The notes under the pieces: generated by a model | Database searches by the model: none | Seen by the model: only the letters and a program-made list of their open reading frames with translations | Told to the model about the DNA's origin: nothing | Translations under genes and position numbers: made by a program | NCBI GenBank assembly: GCA_023400055.1 | Contig: JAEXFN010000021.1 | Location: forward strand, 62,001-126,000 | Source: Bacillota bacterium | Lineage (GTDB): Bacteria > Bacillota > UBA4882 > UBA8346 | Direction: 5' to 3' | Length of the DNA: 64,000 nucleotides | In this document: positions 1 to 8,857 of the stretch, piece after piece | How the letters are laid out: each line of letters starts with the position of its first letter | Position numbering within the stretch: the stretch's first letter is position 1

Positions 1-1
1 G

Positions 2-235
2 GCCGTCACGGAGGCGATCGACGCCGAATACCGTCACTGCGGGATCCGCGTCTCCGCGGTCAGCCCGGGTCCGGTCGACACCGCCATCTGGACCCATAAG
101 AAGAAGCAGCCCGATCCGGCGCTGCGCCAAACGTTCATGCGGCCGGAAACGATCACCCAAACCGTGCTGTACTTATTGGAATTGCCGCAGGATGTCATCG
201 TCGACAATATTCTAATTAAACCGATTTCGATCTAG
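2..235 (+). CDS. Short-chain dehydrogenase/reductase, C-terminal part
   Basis: The reading frame is open from the window edge to a TAG stop at 233-235 and encodes 77 residues, the C-terminal end of a longer protein. The segment VSAVSPGPVDTAIW matches the classical SDR stretch after the active-site helix (S-PGPV-T), which contacts NAD(P) and lines the substrate pocket. The Rossmann motif and the YxxxK catalytic residues lie outside the window, so the substrate cannot be judged. It is followed after 18 bases by a Gfo/Idh/MocA oxidoreductase on the same strand, so the two probably form one sugar-oxidation operon. The family call is fairly secure and the function is open. Confidence 0.75.
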   Translation, partial: AVTEAIDAEYRHCGIRVSAVSPGPVDTAIWTHKKKQPDPALRQTFMRPETITQTVLYLLELPQDVIVDNILIKPISI

Positions 236-253
236 GGAACTGGGGGAAAACAA

Positions 254-1429
254 ATGCAGACCATCAGTGTTGGTACAGTCGGCTGTGGTTTTATCGCGCA
301 TATCCACGCCGAAGCGTTAAAACGGGTCGCCGGGATCAAGGTGCGCTTTAAGGCCGTGACCGGAACGGACCTGGATCTCAACCGCGAATTCGCCGCCAAG
401 TTCGGTTACGAAACGATCTACGACAGCTTCGAGGAGCTGCTCGGCGACGACGCGATCGACGTGATCGATATTTGCGTGCCCAATATGCTCCACTCGCAAT
501 TTATTTTACAGGCGGCCCAAGCCGGCAAACACATCATCTGTGAAAAGCCAATGCTGGGGTTCTTCGCCGATTATCAGCCGGGCGAATCCCAGGCGGACTA
601 CGCCAAACGCGCCTTCGAATTTGTCAATGAGGAGAAAGAGCGCATCCGCCGGGCCATCGCCGCGGGCGGGGTGAAGCTGATGTACGCCGAGGACTGGCTC
701 TATGCGCCGCCGATGGCCAAGGCCAAAGAATTGATCAAGGCCTCGGGGGGCACCATCCTCGACATCCGGGCCGAGGAGAGCCACAGCGGCTCGCACGCCC
801 TCTACACCCGCAAGCGGGCCTCCAGCGGCGGCGGGGCCATGCTGGTGCTGGGCAGTCATCCGGTGGCTGCGGCCATTCATCTGAAGAACTATGAAGGCCT
901 GATCAAGACCGGCCGGAAGATCACCGTGCGCTCGGTGGTCGCCAGCATGGCCCGGTTCAACGGCGAGCCGGTCGGCCAGAGCGGCGAACCGACCTTTGTC
1001 TCCAACGACTGGATCGACGTGGAGAACTGGGCGACGGCCATCCTGACCTTCAGCGACGGCAGCAAGGCGGTGATCACCGATTCCTTCGCGCTGCTCGGCG
1101 GGGTCCGGAACACGCTGGAGATCTACCTGAACAATTGCGTCGTCAAATGCAACATGACCCCGAACAATTCGTTGAATATCTATTCGCCGCAGCAAGGCAT
1201 CTTCGACGGGGTCTATCTCCGGGAGAAACTGGAGACCAACGCCGGTTGGCACGACATCAACGCCGACGAGGACTGGATGCGGGGCTATCCCCAGGAGATG
1301 CAGGAATTCATGGAATGCCTCGCCTCGGATAAGGCGCCGCTCTCCGACTGGGAGATCGCCGCCGATACGGTGACCGCCATTTACGCGGCCTATGTTGCGG
1401 CCGCCACCGGCACCGTCGTCAACTTGTAA
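254..1429 (+). CDS. Gfo/Idh/MocA family oxidoreductase
   Basis: This 391-residue NAD(P)-dependent sugar or inositol dehydrogenase-like protein has the N-terminal Rossmann motif VGTVGCGFIAHIHAEAL (residues 6-22) and the family signature CEKPM, whose lysine is the usual catalytic residue. The middle and C-terminal part matches the Gfo/Idh/MocA alpha/beta substrate domain (SGGGAMLVLGSHPV, then an H-bearing segment near the C terminus). ATG at 254 follows a G-rich ribosome binding site at about 242-246. The family oxidises or reduces hydroxyls of sugars and cyclitols, and the real substrate cannot be read from sequence. It sits 18 bases behind an SDR gene and before a Spo0E-like gene, all on the plus strand. 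Confidence 0.85.
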   Translation: MQTISVGTVGCGFIAHIHAEALKRVAGIKVRFKAVTGTDLDLNREFAAKFGYETIYDSFEELLGDDAIDVIDICVPNMLHSQFILQAAQAGKHIICEKPMLGFFADYQPGESQADYAKRAFEFVNEEKERIRRAIAAGGVKLMYAEDWLYAPPMAKAKELIKASGGTILDIRAEESHSGSHALYTRKRASSGGGAMLVLGSHPVAAAIHLKNYEGLIKTGRKITVRSVVASMARFNGEPVGQSGEPTFVSNDWIDVENWATAILTFSDGSKAVITDSFALLGGVRNTLEIYLNNCVVKCNMTPNNSLNIYSPQQGIFDGVYLREKLETNAGWHDINADEDWMRGYPQEMQEFMECLASDKAPLSDWEIAADTVTAIYAAYVAAATGTVVNL

Positions 1430-1501
1430 TTCCAGGCTCGCCGTCCGGCAACGGAGCCGGGCCGGGGCGGGCGGGCCGCCATTCTTTCGCTGGAGGAGAC
1501 C

Positions 1502-1705
1502 ATGGCCATCCATCAGCAAACCATCCTGGCCTTGCAGCAGCAAATTGCCGCCGGACGCAACAAGCTGCAAGCGCTGTGGCAGGGCAGCGGGCGGATCGAT
1601 TCGACCCTCCTGGCCGCCAGCGCCGAATTGGACGAATTGATCAATCGCTATTACCGTTTGCCGGAATCCGGCGCCGAATTGGATTCCGGCGAATGTCAAT
1701 ACTGA
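1502..1705 (+). CDS. Spo0E family aspartyl-phosphate phosphatase-like protein
   Basis: This 67-residue protein has the two-helix plan of Spo0E-like phosphatases. The first helix is at about residues 3-26 and the second carries SAELDELINRYY (40-51), which matches the family signature S-x-x-L-D-x-L-I-x-x-Y. In characterised members the signature Asp (here D44) acts in removing phosphate from Spo0A~P, delaying sporulation. ATG 1502 is preceded by TGGAGGAG at 1491-1498, an excellent ribosome binding site. The gene is small and isolated, which is usual for the family. It supports a spore-forming host. The family is fairly sure and the exact target is inferred. Confidence 0.75.
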   Translation: MAIHQQTILALQQQIAAGRNKLQALWQGSGRIDSTLLAASAELDELINRYYRLPESGAELDSGECQY

Positions 1706-1761
1706 GTTGGGGTTGCGCCGGGGCAACCGCTCCGAATCGCGCGGTCCTTCATCCGCGGGCC

Positions 1762-1980
1762 GGAGATGATTGCCCGAGCCTCGGGACCGCATTCCCAAAC
1801 CCTGGGACAGTTCTCCCGAGGGCTGGGTCAGTTTGCCCAAAGCCTGGGAATGTTTGCCCAACCCTTGGGAAAGGTTACCCAAGCCTTGGGAGAGTTTTCC
1901 CGACTCTTGGGCAACCTCTCCCAGGCTTTGGGACAGTTTGCCCAAAGGTTGGGCGTGCTTTCCCAAAGGTCGGGCAAGTT
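1762..1980. repeat. 21-bp tandem repeat array, family A (copy 1)
   Basis: About 10 degenerate units of exactly 21 bases run in register. Unit starts with GGG are at 1783, 1804, 1825, 1846, 1867, 1888, 1909, 1930, 1951 and 1972. Each unit has GGG at positions 1-3 and CCC near 12-14, usually inside TTGGG and CCCAA half-sites, so inverted half-sites recur every 10-11 bases. No units are separated by spacers, so this is not CRISPR. Because 21 is a multiple of three, several frames stay open and read as heptads such as LGxxxQ, but none has a convincing start. A second copy lies at 43688-43885. Confidence 0.9.
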
Positions 1981-2179
1981 AGGACGGGACGATCCCTAAC
2001 ATCAACGGCAGGATCCTTTGCAAGGAGCGGTCCATCCCTGCCAAGACCCAAGGCCATACCTGACATGACAGTGCAAAGTCATCATCGGACGGTGCTTCGG
2101 GATGCAGAACGAAGCCGATCGGAAGCCGGTTGGGGCAAGCGGCTTTGACGGAACGCGACTCGCTTTTTTGGAATCTGAC

Positions 2180-2211
2180 AAGGGGCTGTCCCGTAACGGA
2201 GACAGCCCCTT
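2180..2211. terminator. Hairpin between convergent genes
   Basis: AAGGGGCTGTC at 2180-2190 pairs perfectly with GACAGCCCCTT at 2201-2211. The 10-base loop can extend the stem through CCG/CGG. It lies between the plus-strand genes ending at 1705 and the minus-strand gene ending at 2270, so it probably stops transcription from both sides. There is no strong T run on either strand, so efficiency is uncertain. Confidence 0.6.
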
Positions 2212-2269
2212 GATTCGTATTATGATCCGAGCCGGCCAGGACTCCGGCCGCAAATCAAAATGACATGAT

Positions 2270-4750
2270 CTAGCGGATATCGTAGATACTGCGGACCTTG
2301 AGCATAGCCTGCAATTCGGCCAGGGTCAGCTCTTGCGAAAGGTTCTGTTTGGGAAGCCCGATCCGCTGCTCCGTGCCGGCCGAGAGGTCGAAATAGTTGT
2401 CGCTAAAGACGCCGTCGGCGCCGGTCAAGTCCAATTCGACGTGTCTGGCATAGGCTTGGGACCGGACCGAGAGGCTGAATTCAGCCGCTTCTTCCATCAC
2501 TTCGACCCGGATCGCGGGGGCGATGAATTCGAAATGTTTGGGCTTGCAGAACAAGACGCTGCCGCCGCTGACCCGGGCGCCGTCGACCACCAGCGCGTAT
2601 TCCAGATAATGCCGGCGTTGCTCCGCTTTGCTGTCCAGCCGGGAAGCGAAATCCAACTGGACGCATTGCAGCGCGGTTAAGGGATCGACCGCAAAATCGG
2701 CCTTTCCCTGCTCCAAAATACGGGAGCGGTTGTCCCGCAGCGTCCATAATACTTGGCCTTGGAGCTTGGCCAGGGTGTCGTTGGTGACGTGCAGGGCCAC
2801 GGCGGTGCCTTCCTCCAGCGCCGACAGGAGGAGCGGCGCATAGAAGCGTTTGGCGTAATAATGCAACGCCTTCCAGCGGCCGTAATAGTCGATGCTGGAC
2901 CAGGAGGCCACCGGCCAGCAATCGTTGAGCTGCCAGTAGAGCGAGCCCATGCAGCGGCCGCGGTTTCTGCGCCAGTGCTCCACCCCGTATTGGATCGCCT
3001 CCGCCTGCAGGATCTGGGAGACATAAAGCATCGCGTCAAAGTCCTTGGGATAGAGGAAGGTATCCGAAAGGTAATACAGGATCTTCCCGTTGGCGGTGCC
3101 GTTTTTCTGGTGTTTCTCCATGATGTAGGAGAAGATGTTGCGGTCCTCCGGCAAGGTGAAGGATTCCACCGTCTTCAGGCAGGGAAAGGACTGGAAGCCG
3201 AATTCGCTGCAGAACCGGAAGAAATGCTCCCGGTAGGCGGTGAACGGCTCAAAATGGTGCCATACCCGCCAATAGTGGACGTCGCCCCGGTCGTCGTCGT
3301 TGGGGGCCTCGAATCCGCCGCCCGAGGAGGGGGAAGATGGCCAGAAGAAGGTCTCGGGGTCCAGCTCCCGGACGACCTGGGGCAGGATGATCTCGAACTG
3401 CTTCACGTAATCGGTGCGGTGCTTGGTCCGGGCGTCCGCCGCGAACGGCCACTGGACCCAGCCCATCTCCATCTCGTTGTTACCGCACCAGAGGCCGAGA
3501 CAGGCGTGATGACGCAAGCGCTTGACATTGTCGGCGGTCTCCCGGACGATGTTCGCGGTGAAGTCGGCGTCCAGATCGTAGACCGCGCAGGCGAACATCA
3601 GATCCTGCCAGACAATCAGGCCGTACTGATCGCACAGGTCGTAAAAATAGTCGCCGGGGTAAATGCCGCCGCCCCAGACCCGCAGGCAGTTGAAGTTGGC
3701 CGCCACGCACTGCTCGATCAGCCGGGCGGTCCGCTCCGGAGTATAGCGGGGCAGCAGGTTATCCTCGGGGATGTAGTTGGCGCCCATGGCAAAGATGGCT
3801 ACGCCGTTCACCTTGAACTCGAAGGATTCGCCCCAGGTATCGGGTTGGCGGTTGACCGTCAGGGTTCTGAGCCCCAATTGATATTGCCGGGTATCCAACG
3901 GGCGCTCTTTCGGGCCGGCGGCCAGACTTACCTCCAGTCGATAGAGCGGCTGCTTCCCATAGCCATTGGGCCACCAAAGCTCGGGATCCTCGACCGTAAG
4001 TCGCGCCTGGACCATCGGTTCCGCGGCGGTCATATGGTCGGCGAGGACTTTGCCATCGGGCGCGGTGAGCCGGAAGCGGAGCGCAACGGCTTGGTCCTGG
4101 TCCTGTTTCCAGCGAACGGTGGCCACCCGTACGTCCAATTGCACTTTGCCGGCGCTGTGGCGTTGAACGATATGGACATCGTCCAGCCGGGCGGTTTGGT
4201 AACCTTCGATCCGGATGTCCCGCCAGATCCCGGCATCGGGGATTTGCGGGCCCCAGTCCCAGCCGAACATATGGTGCGCCTTGCGCAGATGGGGGAAACC
4301 GGGCAGGGCGTCTTGCTGGCCCCACACCGGCACCGCCCGTTGCTTGGCTGCGATATAGCGGGTGGGCGAGGCCAGGATGATCTTGATCCGGTTCCAGCCC
4401 GCCGTCAAAAACGGTTGAATGTCCAATTCATAAGTACGGTGCATATTCGCGGTCTCGGCGACCATCTGGCCGTTGAGCAGCACCGTCGCCAGCGTATCCA
4501 GGCCGTCGCAGCGCAGCAGGATTCGGTCGCAGGCCAACAGTTCCGCGGGGACCGTAAAGTCCCGTTCATATTCGTAATCGTATCCGGCCATTTCCCGGGC
4601 TTGATCCTCGTTGTCCCGGAAGAAGGGGTCGCCGATCCGGCCCGCCGCCAATAAATCGTTCAACACGGAGCCCGGCACTTTGGCGGCGAGCCAAGCGGTC
4701 TCGCCGGTCCGCCGCATCCGCCAGTCGCCATTCAGTTCTACGGCAATCAC
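2270..4750 (-). CDS. Glycoside hydrolase family 2, beta-mannosidase-like
   Basis: This 826-residue protein has the GH2 plan: an N-terminal jelly-roll (about 1-180), an immunoglobulin-like domain (about 185-300), then a TIM barrel. The acid/base glutamate is seen in LWCGNNEMEMGW (E426) and the nucleophile in CSEFGFQSFP (E516), both typical of the beta-mannosidase branch. No signal peptide is visible, so it probably acts in the cytoplasm on imported oligosaccharides. The GTG start at 4750 is set by AGGTGA at 4755-4760. It is the last gene of the minus-strand sugar operon, 30 bases after the glycyl radical activase. GH2 and the branch are well supported, but the precise sugar is not. Confidence 0.88.
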   Translation of the reverse strand: MIAVELNGDWRMRRTGETAWLAAKVPGSVLNDLLAAGRIGDPFFRDNEDQAREMAGYDYEYERDFTVPAELLACDRILLRCDGLDTLATVLLNGQMVAETANMHRTYELDIQPFLTAGWNRIKIILASPTRYIAAKQRAVPVWGQQDALPGFPHLRKAHHMFGWDWGPQIPDAGIWRDIRIEGYQTARLDDVHIVQRHSAGKVQLDVRVATVRWKQDQDQAVALRFRLTAPDGKVLADHMTAAEPMVQARLTVEDPELWWPNGYGKQPLYRLEVSLAAGPKERPLDTRQYQLGLRTLTVNRQPDTWGESFEFKVNGVAIFAMGANYIPEDNLLPRYTPERTARLIEQCVAANFNCLRVWGGGIYPGDYFYDLCDQYGLIVWQDLMFACAVYDLDADFTANIVRETADNVKRLRHHACLGLWCGNNEMEMGWVQWPFAADARTKHRTDYVKQFEIILPQVVRELDPETFFWPSSPSSGGGFEAPNDDDRGDVHYWRVWHHFEPFTAYREHFFRFCSEFGFQSFPCLKTVESFTLPEDRNIFSYIMEKHQKNGTANGKILYYLSDTFLYPKDFDAMLYVSQILQAEAIQYGVEHWRRNRGRCMGSLYWQLNDCWPVASWSSIDYYGRWKALHYYAKRFYAPLLLSALEEGTAVALHVTNDTLAKLQGQVLWTLRDNRSRILEQGKADFAVDPLTALQCVQLDFASRLDSKAEQRRHYLEYALVVDGARVSGGSVLFCKPKHFEFIAPAIRVEVMEEAAEFSLSVRSQAYARHVELDLTGADGVFSDNYFDLSAGTEQRIGLPKQNLSQELTLAELQAMLKVRSIYDIR

Positions 4751-4780
4751 ATTATCACCTCTATAGTGTTTTTGATGGGC

Positions 4781-5692
4781 TCAGCCCAATTGGACCTTCT
4801 GGCAACCGGCGTCGCGGATCCGGTCGAGCCATTGCCGTTTCAGTTCCTTGCCGACCGTCTTGATGCCGGAGATCGGCGCGCTCTTGCCGATGTTTTGCGA
4901 CTTGGAGTTGCCCATGTCGTGGTAGGCCATGATCTCGATCCCGGTCAGATCCGGGTACGCGTCGCAGAGCGCCGCGATTCCCCGGAGATGCTCGGGCGTG
5001 TCGTTGACGTCCGGCACCAACGGACAGCGCAAAATGATGGAACAGCCGGCATGGTAAAGAAAATCCAGATTTTTCAGGATCAACGCGTTAGACACCCCGG
5101 TGAGCCGCAGGTGTTCGGCGCGGTCCGTCGCTTTATAGTCGTACAGGAACAGATCCACATAGGGAATGAGCTTCCGGTAATTTTCGGTCGGCGCGTATCC
5201 CGACGTATCCAGGCAGGTATGAAACCCTTGTTGTTTGGCCTGGCGCAGTAGCTCAAAGAGGAAATCAAACTGGGCCATCGGTTCGCCGCCGGTCACGGTC
5301 AGGCCGCCGCCGGAGGCCGCGTAAAATTGGCGGTCGCGGGCGACGATCGCCAGCACCGTCTGGACATCGGCCTCGTAACCGATGATGCGCATCGCGTTCG
5401 GCAGGCAGACTTTCAAGCACTCCCCGCAGAGGGTGCATAACTCGCGCTGGAAAACATGCCTGCCGCCTTCCTGGCGCTGGGCGCCCGGCGGACAGACCGC
5501 GACGCAGTTGAGGCAATGGCGGCATTTCTCACTGTCGTACCAGATCTGGGGCTCGGCCGCCAGCGATTCCGGGTTGTGACACCAGGCGCAACGCAGGTGG
5601 CAGCCTTTGAGGAAAACCGCGGTCCGGATCCCCGGCCCGTCATGGATCGAGGTCCGTTGGATATCAAATAGAATGCCTTTGGTCGTGTTCAT
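4781..5692 (-). CDS. Glycyl radical enzyme activating enzyme (radical SAM)
   Basis: This 303-residue protein uses S-adenosylmethionine and a 4Fe-4S cluster to install the glycyl radical on a partner enzyme. The radical SAM motif is C31-x3-C35-x2-C38, inside FLKGCHLRCAWCHNPES. Between residues about 50 and 95 lie two further ferredoxin-type cysteine sets (CRHCLNCVAVC and CTLCGECLKVC), the extra-cluster insert of activases other than PflA. An upstream in-frame ATG exists, but the ATG at 5692 has a strong site (AAGGAAGGA) and begins the family-typical N terminus. The partner is almost certainly the glycyl radical enzyme at 6459-8699 upstream in the same operon. Confidence 0.92.
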   Translation of the reverse strand: MNTTKGILFDIQRTSIHDGPGIRTAVFLKGCHLRCAWCHNPESLAAEPQIWYDSEKCRHCLNCVAVCPPGAQRQEGGRHVFQRELCTLCGECLKVCLPNAMRIIGYEADVQTVLAIVARDRQFYAASGGGLTVTGGEPMAQFDFLFELLRQAKQQGFHTCLDTSGYAPTENYRKLIPYVDLFLYDYKATDRAEHLRLTGVSNALILKNLDFLYHAGCSIILRCPLVPDVNDTPEHLRGIAALCDAYPDLTGIEIMAYHDMGNSKSQNIGKSAPISGIKTVGKELKRQWLDRIRDAGCQKVQLG

Positions 5693-6458
5693 GGGTCCTT
5701 CCTTTAATTTAGTTGCTGAGGGCCGACGGGGGCTATTCCTGCCCCCGCCCCCCAGGACCAAAGGGTGTAGTGGGACACCCTTTGGAATCCGCCCACTTGG
5801 AACCGAGGTTCCAAGGACTCCTGATTCATCCGGGGTTTTAGAATGCCGCCGCCATCCATGGCAATCTGTCTGGCAATTAAGTAGAGGCTTCCGACCCCGA
5901 TCGCTGTTTTTCATCCTGAAAAGAAGCGGCGCCGTCTCCCTCCCTGGAGACGGGTGCTGTTCGAACTTTTATGTGCTATGTACGAACCACTTAATTTTCA
6001 GATACCCACCGCCTTCAAGGATGAAGGCGGGCGACGCCTCTTTTCACGGATGAAAAATGGCGGTCGCTCAGCGAAGGGGACATCGAAAGCCAGGGCCTAG
6101 TAGCCAGACAGAAGGCCAGGGATGGCGAAGACGATTACCGGATGCATAAGGGAGGCTTGGAATCCGTAGGTTCTCAGCGACAGGACGTCGCAAAGATGAG
6201 GCCCCATGGATGGATTAGGCCGAATCCAACGGTTTTTTGGTTACTTTTTTGACGCCAAAAAAGTAACCCGCCGCCGGAACCGTGGGCCAAAAGAATAAGC
6301 ATCCAAAAGTTCTTCCCTTTGCATTTTCTTATCGGGGCATAGAATCTGGCTTAGGCTGTTTGTCAATCTATCTTTCTTTTTTCTTTTTATGCTTATATAT
6401 CTTTGGCTTCGATTCCCTTTTTCTCTGCGAAAGTCGAGTTTCATCCTATATAGCTTCG
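5693..6458. other. 766-base gap inside the operon, no gene seen
   Basis: No supported gene lies between the glycyl radical enzyme and its activase. The stretch holds several inverted repeats: CCAAAGGGTG (5758-5767) pairs with CACCCTTTGG (5776-5785), there is a short GGAACC/GGTTCC palindrome just after it, and a 13-bp hairpin at 6239-6268. The rest is GC-rich, mosaic-looking sequence followed by a T-rich block at about 6360-6450. It resembles an inserted, non-coding repeat-rich remnant rather than a normal intercistronic spacer. Small open frames across it lack ribosome binding sites. Confidence 0.6.
6239..6268. repeat. 13-bp perfect inverted repeat
   Basis: GGTTACTTTTTTG (6239-6251) and CAAAAAAGTAACC (6256-6268) are exact inverted copies around a 4-base loop. 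It lies about 190 bases downstream of the glycyl radical enzyme stop codon. It could act as a processing or termination structure, but there is no separate T run after the stem on the minus strand. Confidence 0.6.
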
Positions 6459-8699
6459 TCAATAAGTCGTCCGGTTGAAGATCTCGCGCTGGACGTCCTT
6501 GGCCAGATCGACGAAGCGGGCGCTGAATCCGCCGACCCGCACAAACAGGTCCTTATACTTATCCGGTTCCTTCATGGCGTTCTGCAGGTCGTCCTTGCCG
6601 ACCACCGTGATCATCGCCTGGGTGCCGCCGCTCGCGAAATAGGTATCCAGCAAGGCCGTCACCTTAGCCTGCTCGCCCAGGAACATCTCCTTGCTGAAGC
6701 GCATGTTTTGGACGCAGCCGGCGTGGATGGAGGGATCCGGCTTGACGATCGAATTCAGCATGGCGGTCACGCCGTTGACGTCCATGCCCGGCGACGGGTT
6801 GTTGGCGTTGGCGGTCGAAAGCCCGGCTTTGCGTCCGTCCGGAGTCGCGCCGACCCACCGTCCCATATGCGTGTTCATGCTGTTATTGATGATCACCGGC
6901 AGATAAGAGTGCAGGCCGATGCGGTCTTTCTGATCCCGGGTGATGTTGCAGATGAAGTTGTGCAGATCCACCAGCATCCGGTCGGCCCGCTTATCGTCAT
7001 TGCCATACTTGGGGCAGGACAACATCATTTTATAGGCTTCGGGATATCCTTCGAAATTGGCCCCCAGGATGGTCAGCAGCTCGTCGGGGGTGAGCCGTTT
7101 TTGGTCGAAGACCAGTTCCTTGATGGCCACCAGACTGTCGGCGGTATTGACGTTGCCGTAAAGCTCCAGGGTTCCGCCGAGATAACGCACTCCGCCGTCG
7201 AACAGCCCTTTGCCGCGCTCGAGGCAGTCGTCGTAGAGCAAACTCATGTACAAAAAGGCAGCACTTTCCCGGGGAATTTGATAACTGATCGCCTGGCGTT
7301 CCCCCAACAGCCTCACGAAATAGGTCACCTGGGTCCGATAAGCGTCCCAGAAATCGGCGAAGGATTGAAAATCGCGGAACTCGCCGAGTTGCAACCCGGC
7401 CACCTTGCCGGAGGCCGGATCGACGCCGTTATGGAGCGTCACCTCGAGCGCTTTCAACAGGTTGAGCGCGCCGTTGGGCGAATCGACGCTCAGGTGGTCA
7501 AAGGCGATCTCCCCGCACCCCAGCGGGACATACTGTTCGGCCACCTTCCGGCTTACTTCGAAGGCCTTCATGACCGCCGGAATATTGACATCATCGTTAT
7601 AAAGAATCGGATAAGTGGAGCCCGCGCCGATGGTCTCATAGGCTTTGGCCATTAACTTGGGGTCCATCCCTTGGTAAAAACGCAACGTCAGTTGGGGGAG
7701 GGCGCCGTGCACCCGGCGGCTGACTTCCATGATCAAGAGCGCCAAACGGTCGGCATTGGCTTCATTCCGCCGGCCATAGCCGCCGATGACCACCCGGCCA
7801 TCGACATTGCGGACCTTCTCGTTGATGATCCGCCAGATGGACTCGACCATCGCCAAGGCCTCGTCCTCGCTGATGATACCGGAATCGATGTCGCGGGCGT
7901 AAAAATCGCCCAGATAAAGATCCATCCGGCCAAACTCGATGGCGCAACTGATGATGGTGTACAGCCAGGAGAGTTGCATGGCTTCCCGGAAGGTCTCCGG
8001 CTTGCTGACGGCGATTTTCCCCAGAACCCCGGCCATGACGGCCAGTTCCTTCTTCCATTCCGGATCGGCGATCTGTTCGCTGAGAGCCAGGGCCTGCGCC
8101 TCATAGAAATGGCAAACTTCGATGAGCAGCTCCAACGCCATTTTCAGCGCGGTAAAAAAGGGCACGTCGCCCTGATTGCGGATCGCCGCCTCGCGGCGCT
8201 GTTCGACCTCTTGCATCAGCCCGGGAATGCCCAGGGTCAGCAGCTTGTCATAGTCCGCATAAACGCCGGCTACCCGGCACAACCCGAAGGCAATCCCCGG
8301 GAAACGCTTAAAGTCGGTGGTCGGAAACGCGGCGGCGATCGCCGGGGTGTAGGCCGCTTCCACCCGCCGGGTGGTGCCTTCCTTTTTCCAAAAGATCAGC
8401 ATCTCATGGATCTTGTCGCGAGTCTCGGGCGCTAAGTCCGCCTTTTCCAGCGCGGTGATCAGCGCCTCTTCATTGCAGTAAAAGCCGTAATCGGAGCCGG
8501 CCCCGTCTTGCGGGGTGAAACCGACCTGGGCGTAGCCGACCCGCCCCGCGAACAAATCGCCTGGGGCGATGCTCTCCAAAATGGCCGGATATTGCTCTTT
8601 TAAGCACATGATCTCCCGAATGGCGACGTGTTCGTGGGAATATCGCTTGTATGCCTCGGTAAACTTGATCTCGGTTGCAAAATCATAATTGGCGTCCAT
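6459..8699 (-). CDS. Glycyl radical enzyme (PFL-like), substrate unknown
   Basis: This 746-residue member of the pyruvate formate-lyase superfamily has its C-terminal glycyl radical loop as VRVGGFSARFVDLA, with the radical glycine at about G724. The catalytic thiyl cysteine is in YVPLGCGEIAFDHLS (about C395, with E397). Dehydratases, choline lyase and related enzymes usually show GCVE or GCIE, while PFL has two adjacent cysteines, so this GCGE form fits neither group neatly. ATG 8699 follows AGGAGGT on the minus strand. Upstream in the operon are an oligosaccharide importer and downstream the activase and a GH2 glycosidase, suggesting a sugar-derived substrate. The superfamily is certain and the reaction is not. 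Confidence 0.9.
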   Translation of the reverse strand: MDANYDFATEIKFTEAYKRYSHEHVAIREIMCLKEQYPAILESIAPGDLFAGRVGYAQVGFTPQDGAGSDYGFYCNEEALITALEKADLAPETRDKIHEMLIFWKKEGTTRRVEAAYTPAIAAAFPTTDFKRFPGIAFGLCRVAGVYADYDKLLTLGIPGLMQEVEQRREAAIRNQGDVPFFTALKMALELLIEVCHFYEAQALALSEQIADPEWKKELAVMAGVLGKIAVSKPETFREAMQLSWLYTIISCAIEFGRMDLYLGDFYARDIDSGIISEDEALAMVESIWRIINEKVRNVDGRVVIGGYGRRNEANADRLALLIMEVSRRVHGALPQLTLRFYQGMDPKLMAKAYETIGAGSTYPILYNDDVNIPAVMKAFEVSRKVAEQYVPLGCGEIAFDHLSVDSPNGALNLLKALEVTLHNGVDPASGKVAGLQLGEFRDFQSFADFWDAYRTQVTYFVRLLGERQAISYQIPRESAAFLYMSLLYDDCLERGKGLFDGGVRYLGGTLELYGNVNTADSLVAIKELVFDQKRLTPDELLTILGANFEGYPEAYKMMLSCPKYGNDDKRADRMLVDLHNFICNITRDQKDRIGLHSYLPVIINNSMNTHMGRWVGATPDGRKAGLSTANANNPSPGMDVNGVTAMLNSIVKPDPSIHAGCVQNMRFSKEMFLGEQAKVTALLDTYFASGGTQAMITVVGKDDLQNAMKEPDKYKDLFVRVGGFSARFVDLAKDVQREIFNRTTY

Positions 8700-8732
8700 C
8701 CATCGTACCTCCTGTAGATTGGACCGTTCCGG

Positions 8733-8765
8733 GCCGGCCGGATGAGGCGCGCTCCTCCGGCCGGC
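8733..8765. other. Intercistronic hairpin between binding protein and GRE
   Basis: GCCGGCCGGA (8733-8742) pairs with TCCGGCCGGC (8756-8765) over a 13-base loop, between the binding protein gene (ends 8858) and the glycyl radical enzyme (starts 8699). There is no T run, so it more likely protects the upstream mRNA or partly attenuates transcription than ends it. Similar hairpins follow the other two binding-protein genes of the window. Confidence 0.6.
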
Positions 8766-8857
8766 GGACCGGTCGATCGGTTTTCAATCCAAACATCGCG
8801 GCGGTTCTACCCGTTAAATCCAGGGTTGACGCGCCACTTCCTCATCGGGCGCTGAGG

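Noticed and set aside
506..1966. Long minus-strand open frame with LSQGLGK heptads
   Set aside because: It lies opposite the Gfo/Idh/MocA gene and repeat array A, has no ribosome binding site, and its heptads follow only from the 21-bp repeat period.
2753..4654. Long plus-strand open frame opposite the GH2 gene
   Set aside because: It is a GC-rich shadow of the mannosidase-like gene, with no family resemblance or ribosome binding site.
6241..6462. 73-codon minus-strand frame ending VTFLASKK
   Set aside because: Its end is created by the 13-bp inverted repeat at 6239-6268. There is no ribosome binding site and the composition is unlike a protein.
6282..7655. Plus-strand frame of 457 codons
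   Set aside because: It is the shadow of the glycyl radical enzyme gene, extended into the T-rich spacer.
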